Part shown: in pieces, positions 43,522 to 54,209 of the stretch
Layout of the letters: each line of letters opens with the position of its first letter
Position numbering within the stretch: the first letter of the stretch is position 1
Assembly (NCBI RefSeq): GCF_007644035.1
Contig: NZ_VMTV02000471.1
Location: forward strand, 62,001-126,000
DNA from: Vogesella mureinivorans
Lineage (GTDB): Bacteria > Pseudomonadota > Gammaproteobacteria > Burkholderiales > Chromobacteriaceae
Reading direction: 5' to 3'
Length of the DNA stretch: 64,000 bases
The notes under the pieces: generated by a model
What the model saw: the letters and a program-made list of their open reading frames with translations, nothing else
Told to the model about the DNA's origin: nothing
The model's database searches: none
Position numbers and translations under genes: made by a program

Positions 43522-45147
43522 ATGAAGCACATATCGTTGCGCACCCACCTCATCCTGATGGTGAGTATCGCCATTCTTTTTTGCGTGGCGCTGGGTACGA
43601 GCGGTTTGCTAGGCTCCCGCATCATCGCCAGCGAAGTAAACGACTTGCTGAATACCCAGAAAATGATCCGCCAGCAAACCGAAGCCGACATGATGCACGA
43701 CGCGGTGCGCTCGGACGTGCTGTCGGCGCTGTACCGCGACAAGCTGGGTGAAAAGGACAAGCTCAAGGGTATTGCGGCAGACCTGGCCGAGCATGCCAAA
43801 CATTTTCGCGAATTGATGGCCGATAACACCCAGCGCGCCAGCGGCAACGCCCAGCTGACAGCACTGTATGGTGAAGTGATACCGCAAGTAGAGCGCTATC
43901 TGCAGTCGGCCAGCGTCATCATCGGCAGCCTGGAAAGCCAGCCGGACAAAGCACTGGCTACCCTGCCCGCTTTCGAACAGGACTTTGACGCGCTGGAAGG
44001 CGGCATGGAAAAAGTGACCGATGCCATCGAGCAGTCTTCCGACAGCGCACAACACACGGTAGATGCCGGCATCAGCAAGCAGTCCATCATCAGCGGCACG
44101 CTGGCGCTGGTTGCTGCCCTGCTGCTGGCGGCCTACGCAGCGGTACTCAGCCGGCTGCTGCTGCGCCCCCTGCGGGCGCTCACCAATACCGCCAACCAGG
44201 TGATCAAAACCGGCAACCTGAGCCTGCGTGTAGATGACCATGCCGGGCTGGAGCTGGCGGTATCGATACAAGCCTTCAACCGCATGCTGAAGTCCCAGCA
44301 AAAGCTGGTAGCCCAGCTGCAAGACGTCGCCGGCTCGCTGGAAAGTACCAGCGGCAGCATCGGCGAGCTAACGTCGCGGGTGCGCAGTGATGCCGAAGCA
44401 CAAAGCAGCTCGGCCGAGCACATCAGCAGCGCCATCAGCCAGATGAGCCATAGCGTGGCCAACGTTAGCCAGAGCACACGCAGCGCGCTGGAATGCAGCC
44501 AGGCGGCGGGCGAGCAGGCACGCAACAGCAGCCAGACAGTCACGCAGTCGGCCAACGCCATCCTGGCCGCAACAGAATCGGTACAGCATGTTTCCAACGT
44601 GATTCACTCGCTGGAAAGCAGCGCTATGCAGATTGGCCAGGTGGTAGAGGCCATCAGTGGCATTGCCGAGCAAACCAACCTGCTGGCGCTGAATGCCGCC
44701 ATCGAGGCGGCCCGTGCCGGCGAAAGCGGCCGCGGTTTTGCCGTGGTAGCAGACGAAGTGCGTAACCTGGCTGAGCGCACCAGCACGGCTACCAAAGAAA
44801 TCCAGACCATGGTGTCGGGCATACAGACGTCAGCGCAGCAAGCGGTTCACGCCATGGAAGGTGGCATACGCCAGGTAGCGCAGAGCTCGGAAGACGCACA
44901 AAAAGCCGGTAATGCCATCGAGCTGATTGAAGAACGTACCCGCTTGAGCGTCAGCACCATGGGGCAGATTCACCAGGAGCTGCAAGAGCAAGCCAGCGCC
45001 AGCCAGGACATAGCCGGCAATGCCGACCGGGTATCCGAGATGGCCAAACGCACCTTGGGCAGCGCACTGGAAGTAGAAACAGAAACCCGCCGCCTGCAGC
45101 AGCTGGCGCAAAGCCTCAATAAAACCCTGGCCAGCTTTAGCGGCTAG
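43522..45147 (+). CDS. Methyl-accepting chemotaxis protein
   Basis: ATG 43522 follows AAGGAA and starts directly before the first membrane helix ([20 protein letters not shown]); upstream in-frame ATGs lack this layout. 541 aa: a periplasmic four-helix-like domain (about 35-190), a second helix (about 195-220), HAMP and a cytoplasmic signalling hairpin with tip [20 protein letters not shown] (about 380-400). The C-terminus ends [11 protein letters not shown] without a CheR-docking pentapeptide, unlike the receptor in the che operon at 57,115. The ligand is unknown. It stands alone between terminators. Confidence 0.92.
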   Translation: MKHISLRTHLILMVSIAILFCVALGTSGLLGSRIIASEVNDLLNTQKMIRQQTEADMMHDAVRSDVLSALYRDKLGEKDKLKGIAADLAEHAKHFRELMADNTQRASGNAQLTALYGEVIPQVERYLQSASVIIGSLESQPDKALATLPAFEQDFDALEGGMEKVTDAIEQSSDSAQHTVDAGISKQSIISGTLALVAALLLAAYAAVLSRLLLRPLRALTNTANQVIKTGNLSLRVDDHAGLELAVSIQAFNRMLKSQQKLVAQLQDVAGSLESTSGSIGELTSRVRSDAEAQSSSAEHISSAISQMSHSVANVSQSTRSALECSQAAGEQARNSSQTVTQSANAILAATESVQHVSNVIHSLESSAMQIGQVVEAISGIAEQTNLLALNAAIEAARAGESGRGFAVVADEVRNLAERTSTATKEIQTMVSGIQTSAQQAVHAMEGGIRQVAQSSEDAQKAGNAIELIEERTRLSVSTMGQIHQELQEQASASQDIAGNADRVSEMAKRTLGSALEVETETRRLQQLAQSLNKTLASFSG

Positions 45148-45186
45148 GCTGCCCTGCCCTGACGGGCATACGCCAAGACACAAATA

Positions 45187-45217
45187 AAAACCCCGCCGGC
45201 TTGCGCTGGCGGGGTTT
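45187..45217 (+). terminator. Terminator of the lone chemoreceptor gene
   Basis: AAACCCCGCC/GGCGGGGTTTT stem with a GC-rich loop and T-tract on the plus strand. Confidence 0.85.
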
Positions 45218-45227
45218 TGCTTTGCCT

Positions 45228-45252
45228 GCGGCCAACCTGGCAGGTTGGCCGC
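45228..45252. terminator. GGTTGGCCGC inverted-pair hairpin after gcvP
   Basis: GCGGCCAACC (45228-45237) and GGTTGGCCGC (45243-45252), 5-nt loop, 10 bp beyond the gcvP stop on the minus strand. Confidence 0.65.
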
Positions 45253-45262
45253 ACGGTGGCGC

Positions 45263-48118
45263 TTACTCGTAGTTGTCGATAGACGGGCAGCTGCACACCA
45301 GGTTGCGGTCGCCGTATACGTCGTCGATACGGTTCACGCTAGGCCAGAACTTGTTTTCCAGCACGTACGGCAGCGGGAAGAACGCCTGCTCGCGGGTGTA
45401 CGGGCGGGTCCACTCGCCGGCGATATCGGCCTTGCTGTGCGGTGCGTGGCACAGCGGGTTGTTGTCTTTTGGCCATACACCGTTCTGTACCGCGTCGATT
45501 TCCTGGCGGATAGACACCATGGCGGCAATGAAACGGTCCAGCTCGGCCTTGGACTCGGACTCGGTCGGCTCGATCATCAGCGTACCCGCTACCGGGAAGC
45601 TCATGGTCGGGGCGTGGAAGCCGTAGTCCATCAGACGCTTGGCCACGTCTACCTCGGTCACGCCGGAGGCAGCCTTCAGCGGGCGCAGGTCGATGATGCA
45701 CTCGTGCGCTACACGGCCATTCTTGCCGGTGTACAGCACCGGGTAATGGGCTGCCAGCTTGTCTTTCAGGTAGTTGGCGTTCAGCAGCGCGATCTCGGTA
45801 GAACGCTTGGCGCCCTCGGCCCCCATCATGCGGATATACATGTAGGAGATCGGCAGGATGGATGCCGAGCCGAACGGCGCAGCGGAAACCGCGCTCTGGC
45901 CCGCTACCGCACCCGGTACTTCGGCTACCACGTGGTTGGCCATGAACGGCGCCAGGTGCGCTTTCATGCCGATCGGGCCCATGCCCGGGCCGCCACCGCC
46001 GTGCGGAATGCAGAAGGTTTTGTGCAGGTTCATGTGCAGCACGTCGGCGCCAATGTCGGCCGGGCGGGTCAGGCCCACCTGCGCGTTCATGTTGGCACCG
46101 TCCATGTACACCTGGCCGCCGTTGGCGTGCACCAGTTCGCAGATTTCCTTGATGGACTCTTCGAACACGCCGTGGGTGGACGGGTAGGTAATCATCAGCG
46201 CGCCCAGGTTGGCCGCATGCTGCTCGGCCTTGGCCTGCATGTCGGCCATGTCCACGTTGCCGTTGTCGTCGGTTTTCACCACCACCACTTGCATGCCCAG
46301 CATCTGCGCGGTAGCCGGGTTGGTACCGTGCGCCGATTGCGGAATCAGGCAGATGGTGCGGTGCGCGTCGCCACGGCTGGTGTGGTAGCGGCGGATAGCC
46401 AGCAGGCCGGCGTACTCGCCCTGCGCGCCGGAGTTAGGCTGCATGGAGATGGCGTCAAAGCCGGTAATGGCCAGCAGCTGCTGTTGCAGGCCGGCTATCA
46501 TTTCCAGGTAGCCGGCGGCCTGCTCGCGCGGGGCGAACGGGTGCATGTTGGCAAACTCTGGCCAGGTCACCGGAATCATCTCGCTGGTGGCGTTCAGCTT
46601 CATGGTGCAACTGCCCAGGCTGATCATGCTGTGGTTCATGGCCAGGTCGCGGTTTTCCAGCTTCTTCAGGTAGCGCAGCATCTCGTGCTCGCTGTGGTGC
46701 TCGTTGAACACCGGGTGGCTGAGGATGGCGGATTCGCGCTTCAGGCTGGCCGGGATCGCGTCGGCAGCGGCAGCGTCCAGCGCGGCAATGTCGGCAGCCT
46801 TGCCAGTGAAGATTTCAATCAGCTGGGCCAGGTCGGCTTCGGTAGCGGCTTCGTGGAAGGCCACACCCAGTACGCCGTTACCCGCGTCGCGCACGTTGAT
46901 GCCGGCAGCCAGCGCAGCGGCGTACACGTTGGCCGCATCGGCACCCAGCTCGACCTGTACGGTGTCGTAGAACTGTTCGAATTTCAGCTTGCCGCCCGCC
47001 GCTTTCACCGCGTGGGCGAAGATGGCAGCCAGGCGGTGGATACGCTGGGCAATGCGCTTCACGCCGGCCGGGCCGTGGTACACGGCGTACATGCCGGCCA
47101 TATTGGCCAGCAGTACCTGGCTGGTGCAGATGTTGGAGTTGGCTTTTTCGCGGCGGATGTGCTGTTCGCGGGTTTGCAGCGCCATGCGTAGCGCGGTCTT
47201 GCCTTTGGCATCGATGGACACGCCAATGATGCGGCCAGGGGCCGAGCGCTTCATGTCGTCGCGGAAGGCAAAGTAGGCAGCGTGCGGGCCGCCAAAGCCC
47301 ATCGGCACGCCAAAGCGCTGGGTGTTACCCAGTGCTACGTCGGCGCCCATCTCGGCTGGCGACTTCAACGCCACCAGCGCCATCACGTCGGCCGCCACGA
47401 TGGCCACGCCACCTTTGGCTTTGACGGCAGCAATGTACGGGGTCAGATCCAGCACGTCGCCGGCTTCGCCCGGGTACTGGAACAGCGCGCCAAAGTAGTC
47501 GCCATTGCCGGCTTCTTCCGGGTGGCCCAGTACCAGCTCGAAACCGAAGTACTCGGCACGGGTTTTCAGCACGTCCAGGGTTTGCGGCAGCACGCGGCTA
47601 TCCACAAAGAAACGGTCGCCTTTTACCTTGGAAGCACGGCGAGCCAGCGCCATGCCTTCGGCGGCGGCGGTGGCTTCGTCCAGCAGCGAGGCGTTGGCAA
47701 TGTCCAAGCCGGTGAGGTCGATCACCATTTGCTGGTAGTTCAGCAGCGCTTCCAGGCGGCCCTGGGCGATTTCGGCCTGGTACGGGGTGTAGGCGGTGTA
47801 CCAGCCCGGGTTTTCCAGCACGTTACGCAGGATCACGCCGGGGGTAATCACCGGGTAGTAACCCATGCCGATAAACGACTTGTTGATCACGTTCTTGCTG
47901 GCCACGGCTTTCAGGTCGGCCAGGGCGTCTACTTCGCGCTGTGCTGCAGGCAGATCCAGCGCACGGTTAAAGCGGATACCGGCCGGCACGGTTTGTGCCA
48001 CCAGGTCTTCCAGCGAGCTGGCGCCGATTTCGGCCAGCATCTGCTGTTGTTCGGCATCGCACGGGCCGATGTGGCGGGCGATGAATTCTTGATGATTGAA
48101 GAGTTGCGAGAGAGACAT
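45263..48118 (-). CDS. gcvP: Glycine dehydrogenase (decarboxylating), P protein
   Basis: 951 aa, one chain containing both halves of the P protein. Decarboxylates glycine and passes the methylamine to lipoyl-GcvH. The PLP lysine is in [13 protein letters not shown] (around 699) beside the glycine-rich [11 protein letters not shown]; the N-terminal half begins [18 protein letters not shown]. It is last in gcvT-gcvH-gcvP. A 207-bp gap with a terminator separates it from gcvH, so its level may be set by read-through. Confidence 0.97.
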   Translation of the reverse strand: MSLSQLFNHQEFIARHIGPCDAEQQQMLAEIGASSLEDLVAQTVPAGIRFNRALDLPAAQREVDALADLKAVASKNVINKSFIGMGYYPVITPGVILRNVLENPGWYTAYTPYQAEIAQGRLEALLNYQQMVIDLTGLDIANASLLDEATAAAEGMALARRASKVKGDRFFVDSRVLPQTLDVLKTRAEYFGFELVLGHPEEAGNGDYFGALFQYPGEAGDVLDLTPYIAAVKAKGGVAIVAADVMALVALKSPAEMGADVALGNTQRFGVPMGFGGPHAAYFAFRDDMKRSAPGRIIGVSIDAKGKTALRMALQTREQHIRREKANSNICTSQVLLANMAGMYAVYHGPAGVKRIAQRIHRLAAIFAHAVKAAGGKLKFEQFYDTVQVELGADAANVYAAALAAGINVRDAGNGVLGVAFHEAATEADLAQLIEIFTGKAADIAALDAAAADAIPASLKRESAILSHPVFNEHHSEHEMLRYLKKLENRDLAMNHSMISLGSCTMKLNATSEMIPVTWPEFANMHPFAPREQAAGYLEMIAGLQQQLLAITGFDAISMQPNSGAQGEYAGLLAIRRYHTSRGDAHRTICLIPQSAHGTNPATAQMLGMQVVVVKTDDNGNVDMADMQAKAEQHAANLGALMITYPSTHGVFEESIKEICELVHANGGQVYMDGANMNAQVGLTRPADIGADVLHMNLHKTFCIPHGGGGPGMGPIGMKAHLAPFMANHVVAEVPGAVAGQSAVSAAPFGSASILPISYMYIRMMGAEGAKRSTEIALLNANYLKDKLAAHYPVLYTGKNGRVAHECIIDLRPLKAASGVTEVDVAKRLMDYGFHAPTMSFPVAGTLMIEPTESESKAELDRFIAAMVSIRQEIDAVQNGVWPKDNNPLCHAPHSKADIAGEWTRPYTREQAFFPLPYVLENKFWPSVNRIDDVYGDRNLVCSCPSIDNYE

Positions 48119-48283
48119 GTCTGCGATTCCGTCTGTATATCGGCCACGAATGGCTTACTGCTTGGCCACGAAAACCACAAAAGACACAAAAATGATCCAG
48201 GCAAAGTCATGGCTTGCCTAGTACACGTCAGCAATGGAAGCGTTCGTGTTGTTTCGTGGGTTTCGTGGCAAAAAATTCGTGGC

Positions 48284-48318
48284 AAAAAAAATGCCCCACC
48301 ATCTTGCGATGGCAGGGC
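48284..48318 (-). terminator. Terminator between gcvH and gcvP
   Basis: On the minus strand GGCCCTGCCATC/GATGGTGGGGC with a GCAA loop is followed by eight T. The remaining gap to gcvP (48119-48283) holds near-repeats of CCACGAA and TTCGTGG words around 48155-48280. These resemble filler hairpins of unknown role. Confidence 0.75.
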
Positions 48319-48325
48319 CGTTTTA

Positions 48326-48712
48326 TCAGGCGCCGATTTCGGCTGCGTAGGCAGCGGCGTCCAGCAGGCCATCCAGATCAGCGGCGTTGGCCGGCTTGAT
48401 CTTGAAGAACCAGCCTGCGGCGTACGGCTCGCTGTTGGCCAGCTCCGGGTTGGCTTCCAGTTCGGCGTTTACTGCCAGGATTTCGCCTGCGATCGGGGCG
48501 TACACGTCGGAAGCGGCTTTTACCGATTCCACTACGCCGGCTTGCTCTTCGGCAGCCAGGTTGGCGCCTACGGCAGGCAGCTCGACAAATACGATGTCAC
48601 CCAGCAGCTCTTGCGCGTGCTCGGTAATACCCACGGTCACGGAGCCGTCGGCTTCCAGGCGCAGCCATTCGTGGCTGGATACGTATTTCAGTTCGGCAGG
48701 AATGTTGCTCAT
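48326..48712 (-). CDS. gcvH: Glycine cleavage H protein
   Basis: 128 aa. Carries the methylamine intermediate on a lipoyl group attached to Lys65 in [13 protein letters not shown]. The N-terminus [20 protein letters not shown] is typical. GGAGAG precedes ATG 48712. It is the middle gene of the gcv operon, 75 bp from gcvT. Confidence 0.97.
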   Translation of the reverse strand: MSNIPAELKYVSSHEWLRLEADGSVTVGITEHAQELLGDIVFVELPAVGANLAAEEQAGVVESVKAASDVYAPIAGEILAVNAELEANPELANSEPYAAGWFFKIKPANAADLDGLLDAAAYAAEIGA

Positions 48713-48787
48713 CGTTTCTCTCCAGAAAAATGTGTCGTGATGGTGTAGCAGGGCAGGCTCTTGCTCGCCCCGTCGTTATACACCAGC

Positions 48788-49873
48788 TTATTCAAAAACT
48801 TTCTTGCCGTTACGTACGAACGGCATTTTCACCACACGCACGTCGGTCAGCGTGCCGCGCAGGTCTACCTGGGCGGTAGCCGCAGTGGCAGCCGGTACGC
48901 GGGCGATGGCGATGGAATGCTTGAGGGTGGGCGAGAAGGTACCGCTGGTGATGATGCCTTCGCCGATGCCGTCTACCACCACTTTCTGGCCTTCGCGCAG
49001 CACGCCGCGGCCTTCCAGCACCAGGCCTACCTGCTTCATGGCCACGCCAGCGGCTTTCTGGGCTTCCAGTGCGCTGCGGCCGATAAAGTCGCGGCCTTCG
49101 GTCATGGCAATAGTCCAGCCCATGCCGGCTTCCAGCGGGGAAACGCCGTCGTCCATATCGTGGCCGTACAGGTTCATGCCGGCTTCCAGGCGCAGCGTGT
49201 CGCGGGCGCCCAGGCCGATAGGCGCGACACCGGCGTCTTTCAGCTCGTTAAAGAAGGTAATGGCTTCGGTAGCGGGGATCATGATTTCCAGGCCGTCTTC
49301 ACCGGTGTAGCCGGTGCGGGCAAAGAACCATTCGCCGGACGGCAGGCCCTGGAAGACTTTCAGCGCGCGGATGGCGTCGGCCAGCGCCGGCTTTACGCTG
49401 CAGACTTTGTCGATGGCGGTGGGGCCTTGCACGGCCAGCATGGCCAGGTCGCGGCGTACTTGCAGGGTCACGTCGAAACCGGCGGACTGCTTGGCCATCC
49501 AGGCCAGGTCTTTGTCGGTGGTGCCGGCGTTCACCACCATGCGATAACCAAAAGCGGTGAGGTATACGATCAGATCGTCTACCACACCGCCTTGTTCGTT
49601 CAGCATGCCGGAGTACAGTGCCTTGCCCTCGAAACCCAGCTTGGCTACATCGTTGGCAATCAGCTTTTGCAGCCAGGCCTTGGCGTCGCTACCGGTGATG
49701 TCCACCACGGTCATGTGGGATACGTCGAACATGCCGGCGTCGCTGCGCACGATCTCGTGCTCTTTCAGCTGGGAGCCATAGTGAATAGGCATTTCCCAGC
49801 CAGCGAAATCAACCATTTTCGCGCCGGAAGCCACGTGGGCATCAAATAGGGGGGTACGTTTCGGGGCCGTCAT
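48788..49873 (-). CDS. gcvT: Aminomethyltransferase, T protein
   Basis: 361 aa. Transfers the methylene group from H protein to tetrahydrofolate and releases ammonia. [20 protein letters not shown] begins the protein; [27 protein letters not shown] and [14 protein letters not shown] are family signatures, the last containing the folate-contacting region. AAGGA precedes ATG 49873. It is first in the operon and directly behind the glycine riboswitch. Confidence 0.97.
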   Translation of the reverse strand: MTAPKRTPLFDAHVASGAKMVDFAGWEMPIHYGSQLKEHEIVRSDAGMFDVSHMTVVDITGSDAKAWLQKLIANDVAKLGFEGKALYSGMLNEQGGVVDDLIVYLTAFGYRMVVNAGTTDKDLAWMAKQSAGFDVTLQVRRDLAMLAVQGPTAIDKVCSVKPALADAIRALKVFQGLPSGEWFFARTGYTGEDGLEIMIPATEAITFFNELKDAGVAPIGLGARDTLRLEAGMNLYGHDMDDGVSPLEAGMGWTIAMTEGRDFIGRSALEAQKAAGVAMKQVGLVLEGRGVLREGQKVVVDGIGEGIITSGTFSPTLKHSIAIARVPAATAATAQVDLRGTLTDVRVVKMPFVRNGKKVFE

Positions 49874-49908
49874 TGCAAGTCCTTAGGAGTGAGATTATCC
49901 CTGCCTCA

Positions 49909-50105
49909 CACCCCTCTGTCCCTGCACCTGAGATTTTCCGGCATTGCGCCGTTAGCCCCTTCGGTGGACGCATCTTGTGCGCCGCTCTCCAGATTCTGCG
50001 GGGAAAACCCCGATTCTTGCAGTCCTTTTGCCTGAGCGATTGCGGGTGCACTTGCGCCTTCGGCGGCGGTTCTGCCCGGTGGGCAAACCGCTCTCTCCTG
50101 CGGAA
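49909..50105 (-). promoter_or_regulatory. Tandem glycine riboswitch (gcvT leader)
   Basis: On the minus strand two consecutive aptamers are visible. Each starts GGAGAG (GCAGGAGAGAGCGG at about 50090-50103, CTGGAGAGCGG at about 49985-49995) and ends in a GCAGG-type box. The linker regions read CCACCGGGCAG and CACCGAAGGGGC, as in known glycine sensors. Two aptamers bind glycine and turn on gcvTHP when glycine is plentiful. It ends 36 bp before the gcvT start; the aptamers themselves contain the usual P1 and P3 stems. The expression platform probably works at the ribosome-binding site or by a short terminator that I cannot define. Confidence 0.93.
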
Positions 50106-50532
50106 TGCGCGCATTATCGTTGCCACGGCGTGGCTTGGCAAGCTGGATTTGGCTTGAAACGGCAAAGTACAAAGATGTGACTTTCGCAATAGATACCAAG
50201 CTCAAGATTGGATGCAAAACCACCACACCACTGGAAACGCCATCCAATAGCATCTTCAGATTGGTTTCCAGACCGAAAACTCAACAAACAACACTCTGAG
50301 GAAGCACATCGTTAGATTTGCATTAAACAATAAGAATCACAACTTGCAGCCTGAGGTTCTGGATTTGACAAGACTCAAACCTTCGAGGTGGAACAGTGGC
50401 AATCGCTTGAAAAAATCCATATCAACTATTGCTTTTAGATAAAAAATGTGCAAAATGACAATCAATATGCCAAATGACAACTTGCATGCATGAATTCACG
50501 CGTACAGCCCGATAAGATAGTGGAGACTTCAA
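50106..50532. other. AT-rich intergenic region
   Basis: This stretch drops sharply in GC compared with both sides and has no gene I can support. It should hold the gcvT promoter (minus strand, right of 50105) and the promoter of the membrane-protein gene at 50533. It marks the left edge of an AT-rich islet. Confidence 0.4.
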
Positions 50533-51096
50533 ATGAACGATGCACAGGCAGCAGCAGAAGGCTGTTGGTACTACGAAGAAAATGGCCAGCGGAAGGGCCC
50601 CGTCACCGAAAGTGAGATGATTTCATTCATAAAATCATCCACAGTATATCGGGGCACTCCAGTATGGAAACAAGGTTTCCCTGACTGGAAGAAAATTGAA
50701 AATACTGATCTTCGAACTCATCTCGATAGTACTACGCCGCCACCACTTTCAGGAGAACACATAAGCAACACTATCGTTTGGATATTGGCATTCGCTCCAC
50801 TGATTGGATATTTTATTGAATGGTTTGTCGCAGGGGTCATTTACAGTGAAAATCAATTTGCTGCTGAAATAGCAATGGCCAATGGGAAATACTGGTTCAT
50901 TACACTAGCGCTGAACATTATATTATCCCTCGCAGACGAAAAGCATCTAAAAAATGCAGGCCACAACACAGAAAAATTCAAAGGATGGGTTTGGCTTGTC
51001 CCTGTATACCTATACCAGCGAGCGCAAGCAACAAAACAGAGTTTGGCATATTTCATTACGTGGATTGTTTGCTTTATTCTCATATGCCTAGGCTAA
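50533..51096 (+). CDS. GYF_2/DUF4339-domain membrane protein
   Basis: 187 aa. The N-terminal WYYEENGQRKGPVTESEMIS and TPVWKQGFPDWKKIE match the GYF_2 (DUF4339) fold, thought to bind proline-rich or peptide partners. Three or four membrane helices follow (about 78-97, 115-135 and 165-187). GGAGAC lies 7 nt before ATG 50533. The low GC suggests transfer. It may be a membrane anchor for a protein complex; no enzymatic motif is seen. Confidence 0.7.
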   Translation: MNDAQAAAEGCWYYEENGQRKGPVTESEMISFIKSSTVYRGTPVWKQGFPDWKKIENTDLRTHLDSTTPPPLSGEHISNTIVWILAFAPLIGYFIEWFVAGVIYSENQFAAEIAMANGKYWFITLALNIILSLADEKHLKNAGHNTEKFKGWVWLVPVYLYQRAQATKQSLAYFITWIVCFILICLG

Positions 51097-51186
51097 AGTA
51101 CTAGATAAAAAATCAACCACATTGATTTTCAATTATTTTATAAACATATCCTCAAAGACACATTCCAACTTTCCACGGAGCTTATA

Positions 51187-51525
51187 ATGGCTAAAGCAAT
51201 CAAACTAAAAAACCCACACACAGGCTTGACAAAAACGGGCTACATAGGGTTTTCATGGACAACCTTCTTCTTCGGTTTTTTCCCTGCACTATTTCGTGGC
51301 GATTTTATTACCTTCATTGGCGGCTTCATCATTTCTATCATTATCGCACTTGTCACCGCAGGCATAGGTGCATTTTTCATCGGCATCATTTGGGCATTCA
51401 TGTATAATAAATATTACACTCGAAAATTGATTGAAAAAGGCTACCAACTCAATGACACTCCAGAGCTAAACAGAGAGGCAGCTTCCATCCTTGATATTTC
51501 GTCACCAACAACCGACACCATATAG
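51187..51525 (+). CDS. Small membrane protein (DUF2628-like?)
   Basis: 112 aa. MAKAIKLKNPHTGLTKTGYI is followed by two hydrophobic segments, WTTFFFGFFPALFRGDF and FIISIIIALVTAGIGAFFIG, and a cytosolic tail NKYYTRKLIEKGYQL. The order, a short basic N-terminus, WTxxFFGxxPxLxRGD and YNKxYxRKLLEKGY, is that of a small conserved membrane family seen beside GYF_2 or DUF2628 genes. GGAG lies 7 nt upstream. AT-rich like its neighbour, with which it probably forms an operon. Confidence 0.65.
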   Translation: MAKAIKLKNPHTGLTKTGYIGFSWTTFFFGFFPALFRGDFITFIGGFIISIIIALVTAGIGAFFIGIIWAFMYNKYYTRKLIEKGYQLNDTPELNREAASILDISSPTTDTI

Positions 51526-51607
51526 AATTATCAAATATAATTAATCTAATAGCCATTATAAAATCAATATCCGGCTAGTATATTAAGTAATTATAGATAG
51601 TAAATAA

Positions 51608-51640
51608 CAAGGCCCAGCGTGTTAACCACGCTGGGCCTTG
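51608..51640. terminator. Strong bidirectional terminator
   Basis: CAAGGCCCAGCGTG and CACGCTGGGCCTTG, perfect 14-bp arms with a 5-nt loop, between the AT-rich islet and the permease gene. Confidence 0.85.
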
Positions 51641-51677
51641 CATCATAGTGGCCGCAAGCTACCCTGCAGCGCCGTGC

Positions 51678-53000
51678 TTAGCCTTTCACCAGGCGCTCGC
51701 GCAGCTGCCACAGGTAGACCGGCAGGCCGGCCAGCAGCAGCAGGATGCCCCACATCACCACCTCGGCACCGGAGCCATAGATGGTCCACATGGCAAAGAT
51801 GAAGCCGCCAAAAGAGAACGCCAGCGGCGCGTACCAGTCACGGCGGCTGAACTGCTGGTGGCGCTTCAGCATCACCGCCAGCAGCGCCATGGCGCAGAAG
51901 GCGTAAGGCAGCAACGTGGTGGCCGTGGCCAGCAGGATGACAAATTCGAAAATCTGCACGCCACTGTCGCCACCTGCGTACTTGCTGGCCAGCAAAATGG
52001 TGACCAGCATGGTAGACAGCACCAGGCCAACGATGGGCACACCGGCTTTGTTTTCGCGCACGAAAAAGCGCGGAAACAGCTTATCGCGGGCGGCAGCGGC
52101 CGGGATATGCCCCTGCATCAGGCACCAGCCGTTCAGTGCGCCAAAGCACGACACCACGGCACCCAGCCCTACCGCGTAGTAGGCCCAGTTGCCCCACAGC
52201 TGGCGAGCGGCGTCGGCAAACGGTGCGCTGGATGCGGCCAACTGGCTGGCTGGCATCAGGCCCTGCAGCGCAATGGTACTAAGGATGTACAGACCGGCGG
52301 CAATCAGCGTGCCCAGTACGGTGGCACGCGGGATGGTGCGCTCTGGCTGGTCCACATCCCCAGCCGGTACCGAGGCCGACTCCAGCCCCAGAAACGCCCA
52401 CAGCGTCAGCGCCATGGTAGCGGGGATGGCCTCGCCCAGCGGCTTGTGCTGCGGGTTGAACTGCACAAAGTCGGGGTTCAGGTACAGCAGGCCGGCAATG
52501 GTGACGCCAGCCAGCGGCAGCAGCTTGATCAGCGTGGTAACAATCGCCACACGGCCGGAGCTTTGCGGGCCGCGGCTGTTGATCCACGTTACCAGCCAGA
52601 TCAGGCCGATGGCGGTGGCACCGGCGGCCAGGTTGCTCTGGTTCAGCACGGGGAAGAACACCCCCAGGTAGCTGACACCGGCCACGGTCAGTGCCGCATT
52701 ACCGGCCCACAGGGCAATCCAGTAACCCCAGGCAATCAGGAAACCGGCAAAGTCGCCAAAGCCTTCGTGAATATAGGCATACGGGCCGCCTGCCTTGTGC
52801 GGCAGCAGGGTAGCCAGCTTGGCAAACACCAGCGCCAGGCAGATGGCGCCCAGCGAGGTAATGGTCCAGCCGATCAGCGACGAGCCGCCATACTGCGCCA
52901 GCGAAGCCGGCAGCAAAAACACGCCGGAGCCGATCATATTGCCCACCACCAGGGCGGTACACATCCAGAAGCCGAGCTTGCCCGGTGCGGCCTTAGTCAT
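51678..53000 (-). CDS. Amino-acid permease/antiporter (AdiC/PotE-like APC family)
   Basis: ATG 53000 with GGGAGG 5 nt upstream; the frame extends 20 codons further without support. 440 aa, 12 predicted helices. Helix 1 motif VGNMIGSGVFLLPASLA and GGPYAYIHEGFGDFAGFLIA are typical of the basic amino acid/polyamine antiporter group. FLGLESASVPAG in helix 6 parallels the AdiC FIGVESASVAAG. It may exchange an amino acid for its decarboxylated product, or be a simple importer; no decarboxylase gene is beside it. Substrate is not assigned. Confidence 0.85.
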   Translation of the reverse strand: MTKAAPGKLGFWMCTALVVGNMIGSGVFLLPASLAQYGGSSLIGWTITSLGAICLALVFAKLATLLPHKAGGPYAYIHEGFGDFAGFLIAWGYWIALWAGNAALTVAGVSYLGVFFPVLNQSNLAAGATAIGLIWLVTWINSRGPQSSGRVAIVTTLIKLLPLAGVTIAGLLYLNPDFVQFNPQHKPLGEAIPATMALTLWAFLGLESASVPAGDVDQPERTIPRATVLGTLIAAGLYILSTIALQGLMPASQLAASSAPFADAARQLWGNWAYYAVGLGAVVSCFGALNGWCLMQGHIPAAAARDKLFPRFFVRENKAGVPIVGLVLSTMLVTILLASKYAGGDSGVQIFEFVILLATATTLLPYAFCAMALLAVMLKRHQQFSRRDWYAPLAFSFGGFIFAMWTIYGSGAEVVMWGILLLLAGLPVYLWQLRERLVKG

Positions 53001-53184
53001 GGCGGCCTCCCTGGCAAGCGGGGTAAACGGGGGGAATAGCTGCGCACGGCCAGGCCGCACGGGGAATAAGGTATTGCATGGAAAGTCCTGATTGTTCTTG
53101 GGTTTTGCTGGTGTCCACAGGCCCGCCCCTGTCTCGGGGCGTGGCTATACCGTGCAGGCTGGCTGCACGGCATCACAAAACAAA

Positions 53185-53208
53185 CAGGGCCTCGACGAGG
53201 AGGCCCTG
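53185..53208 (-). terminator. gluQ terminator
   Basis: CAGGGCCTC/GAGGCCCTG with a 6-nt loop, followed on the minus strand by TTTGTTTTG. Confidence 0.8.
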
Positions 53209-53239
53209 CTGCTGTGCACAAAATTATAGCGTTTTTTGG

Positions 53240-54148
53240 CTATGCCAGGACGATAGGCCCGGCCGGCACCCGCGCCAGGTGCCAGTTTTGTCGCGCCCAC
53301 TGCCATATCTCGTCGCGTGTCTGTACGTATGGCGGCACCGGGTGGCCCAGCCGCGCCAGCGCATCGCGCAGCTGCTGCGCCACGTTGGCCGCATCAATCG
53401 CCGGGGCCAGCGTTTGCTTGGATAGCTTCTCGCCCGCCGCATTCACCATGACCGGCAGGTGGCAATGCGTTACCGCCGCACCGCCCAGACACTGGCGCAG
53501 CCACAGCTGGCGCGGGGTAGACACCAGCAGATCGGCACCGCGCACGATGTCGGTCATCCCCTGCGCCATGTCGTCCACCACCACCGCCAGCTGGTAGGCC
53601 CAGAAGCCGTCAGCCCGCAGCAGCACCACGTCGCCGATATCGCGCTGCAGCTGCTGGGCGTAGCGCCCCTGCAGGCGGTCGGTAAACGCCAGCTCGGCGT
53701 CGGGCACGCGCAGGCGCCAGGCGCGTGCCTGCCGCCCAGCAGCCACGCCGTGGCGGCAGATACCGGGGTAGACCGTGCCATCCACGCCGCGCTGGCCCTG
53801 CTCGGCAATCTCCTTGCGCGTGCAGGCGCAGCCGTAGGCGTAGCCTGCGTCGATCAGTTGATCCAGTGCCGCACGGTATAAGTCGTAACGGTCGTGCTGC
53901 CAGGCCAGCTCGCCCTGCCACTCAAAGCCGAAGGCTTCCAGCGTGTGCAGGATGGCGCTGGCGGCGCCGGGCATTTCGCGTGGCGGGTCCAGGTCTTCCA
54001 TGCGCAGCCACCACTGGCCGCCCTGGCGCCAGGCTTCCAGATAGCTGCCCACGGCCGTGGTCAGCGAGCCGGCATGCAACAGGCCGGTAGGGCTGGGGGC
54101 AAAACGGCCACGGTAAGCGGGGGCGGTAGGCAAAGTAGAGGCAGACAT
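53240..54148 (-). CDS. gluQ: Glutamyl-Q tRNA(Asp) synthetase
   Basis: ATG 54148 (MSASTLPTAPAYRGRFAPSP) is preferred to the ATG seven codons upstream. 302 aa, a GluRS catalytic core without anticodon-binding domain, as expected. RFAPSPTGLLHAGSLTTAVG contains the HIGH-like motif, CACTRKEI is part of the zinc site, and KLSKQT replaces KMSKS. It attaches glutamate to queuosine in tRNA-Asp. The gene diverges from the ferredoxin gene. Confidence 0.93.
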   Translation of the reverse strand: MSASTLPTAPAYRGRFAPSPTGLLHAGSLTTAVGSYLEAWRQGGQWWLRMEDLDPPREMPGAASAILHTLEAFGFEWQGELAWQHDRYDLYRAALDQLIDAGYAYGCACTRKEIAEQGQRGVDGTVYPGICRHGVAAGRQARAWRLRVPDAELAFTDRLQGRYAQQLQRDIGDVVLLRADGFWAYQLAVVVDDMAQGMTDIVRGADLLVSTPRQLWLRQCLGGAAVTHCHLPVMVNAAGEKLSKQTLAPAIDAANVAQQLRDALARLGHPVPPYVQTRDEIWQWARQNWHLARVPAGPIVLA

Positions 54149-54209
54149 GGCGGGCAAACAGGGCAACAATGACTAGATGGGCGCTATGCCCGGCCAGCAG
54201 GAGATGATC

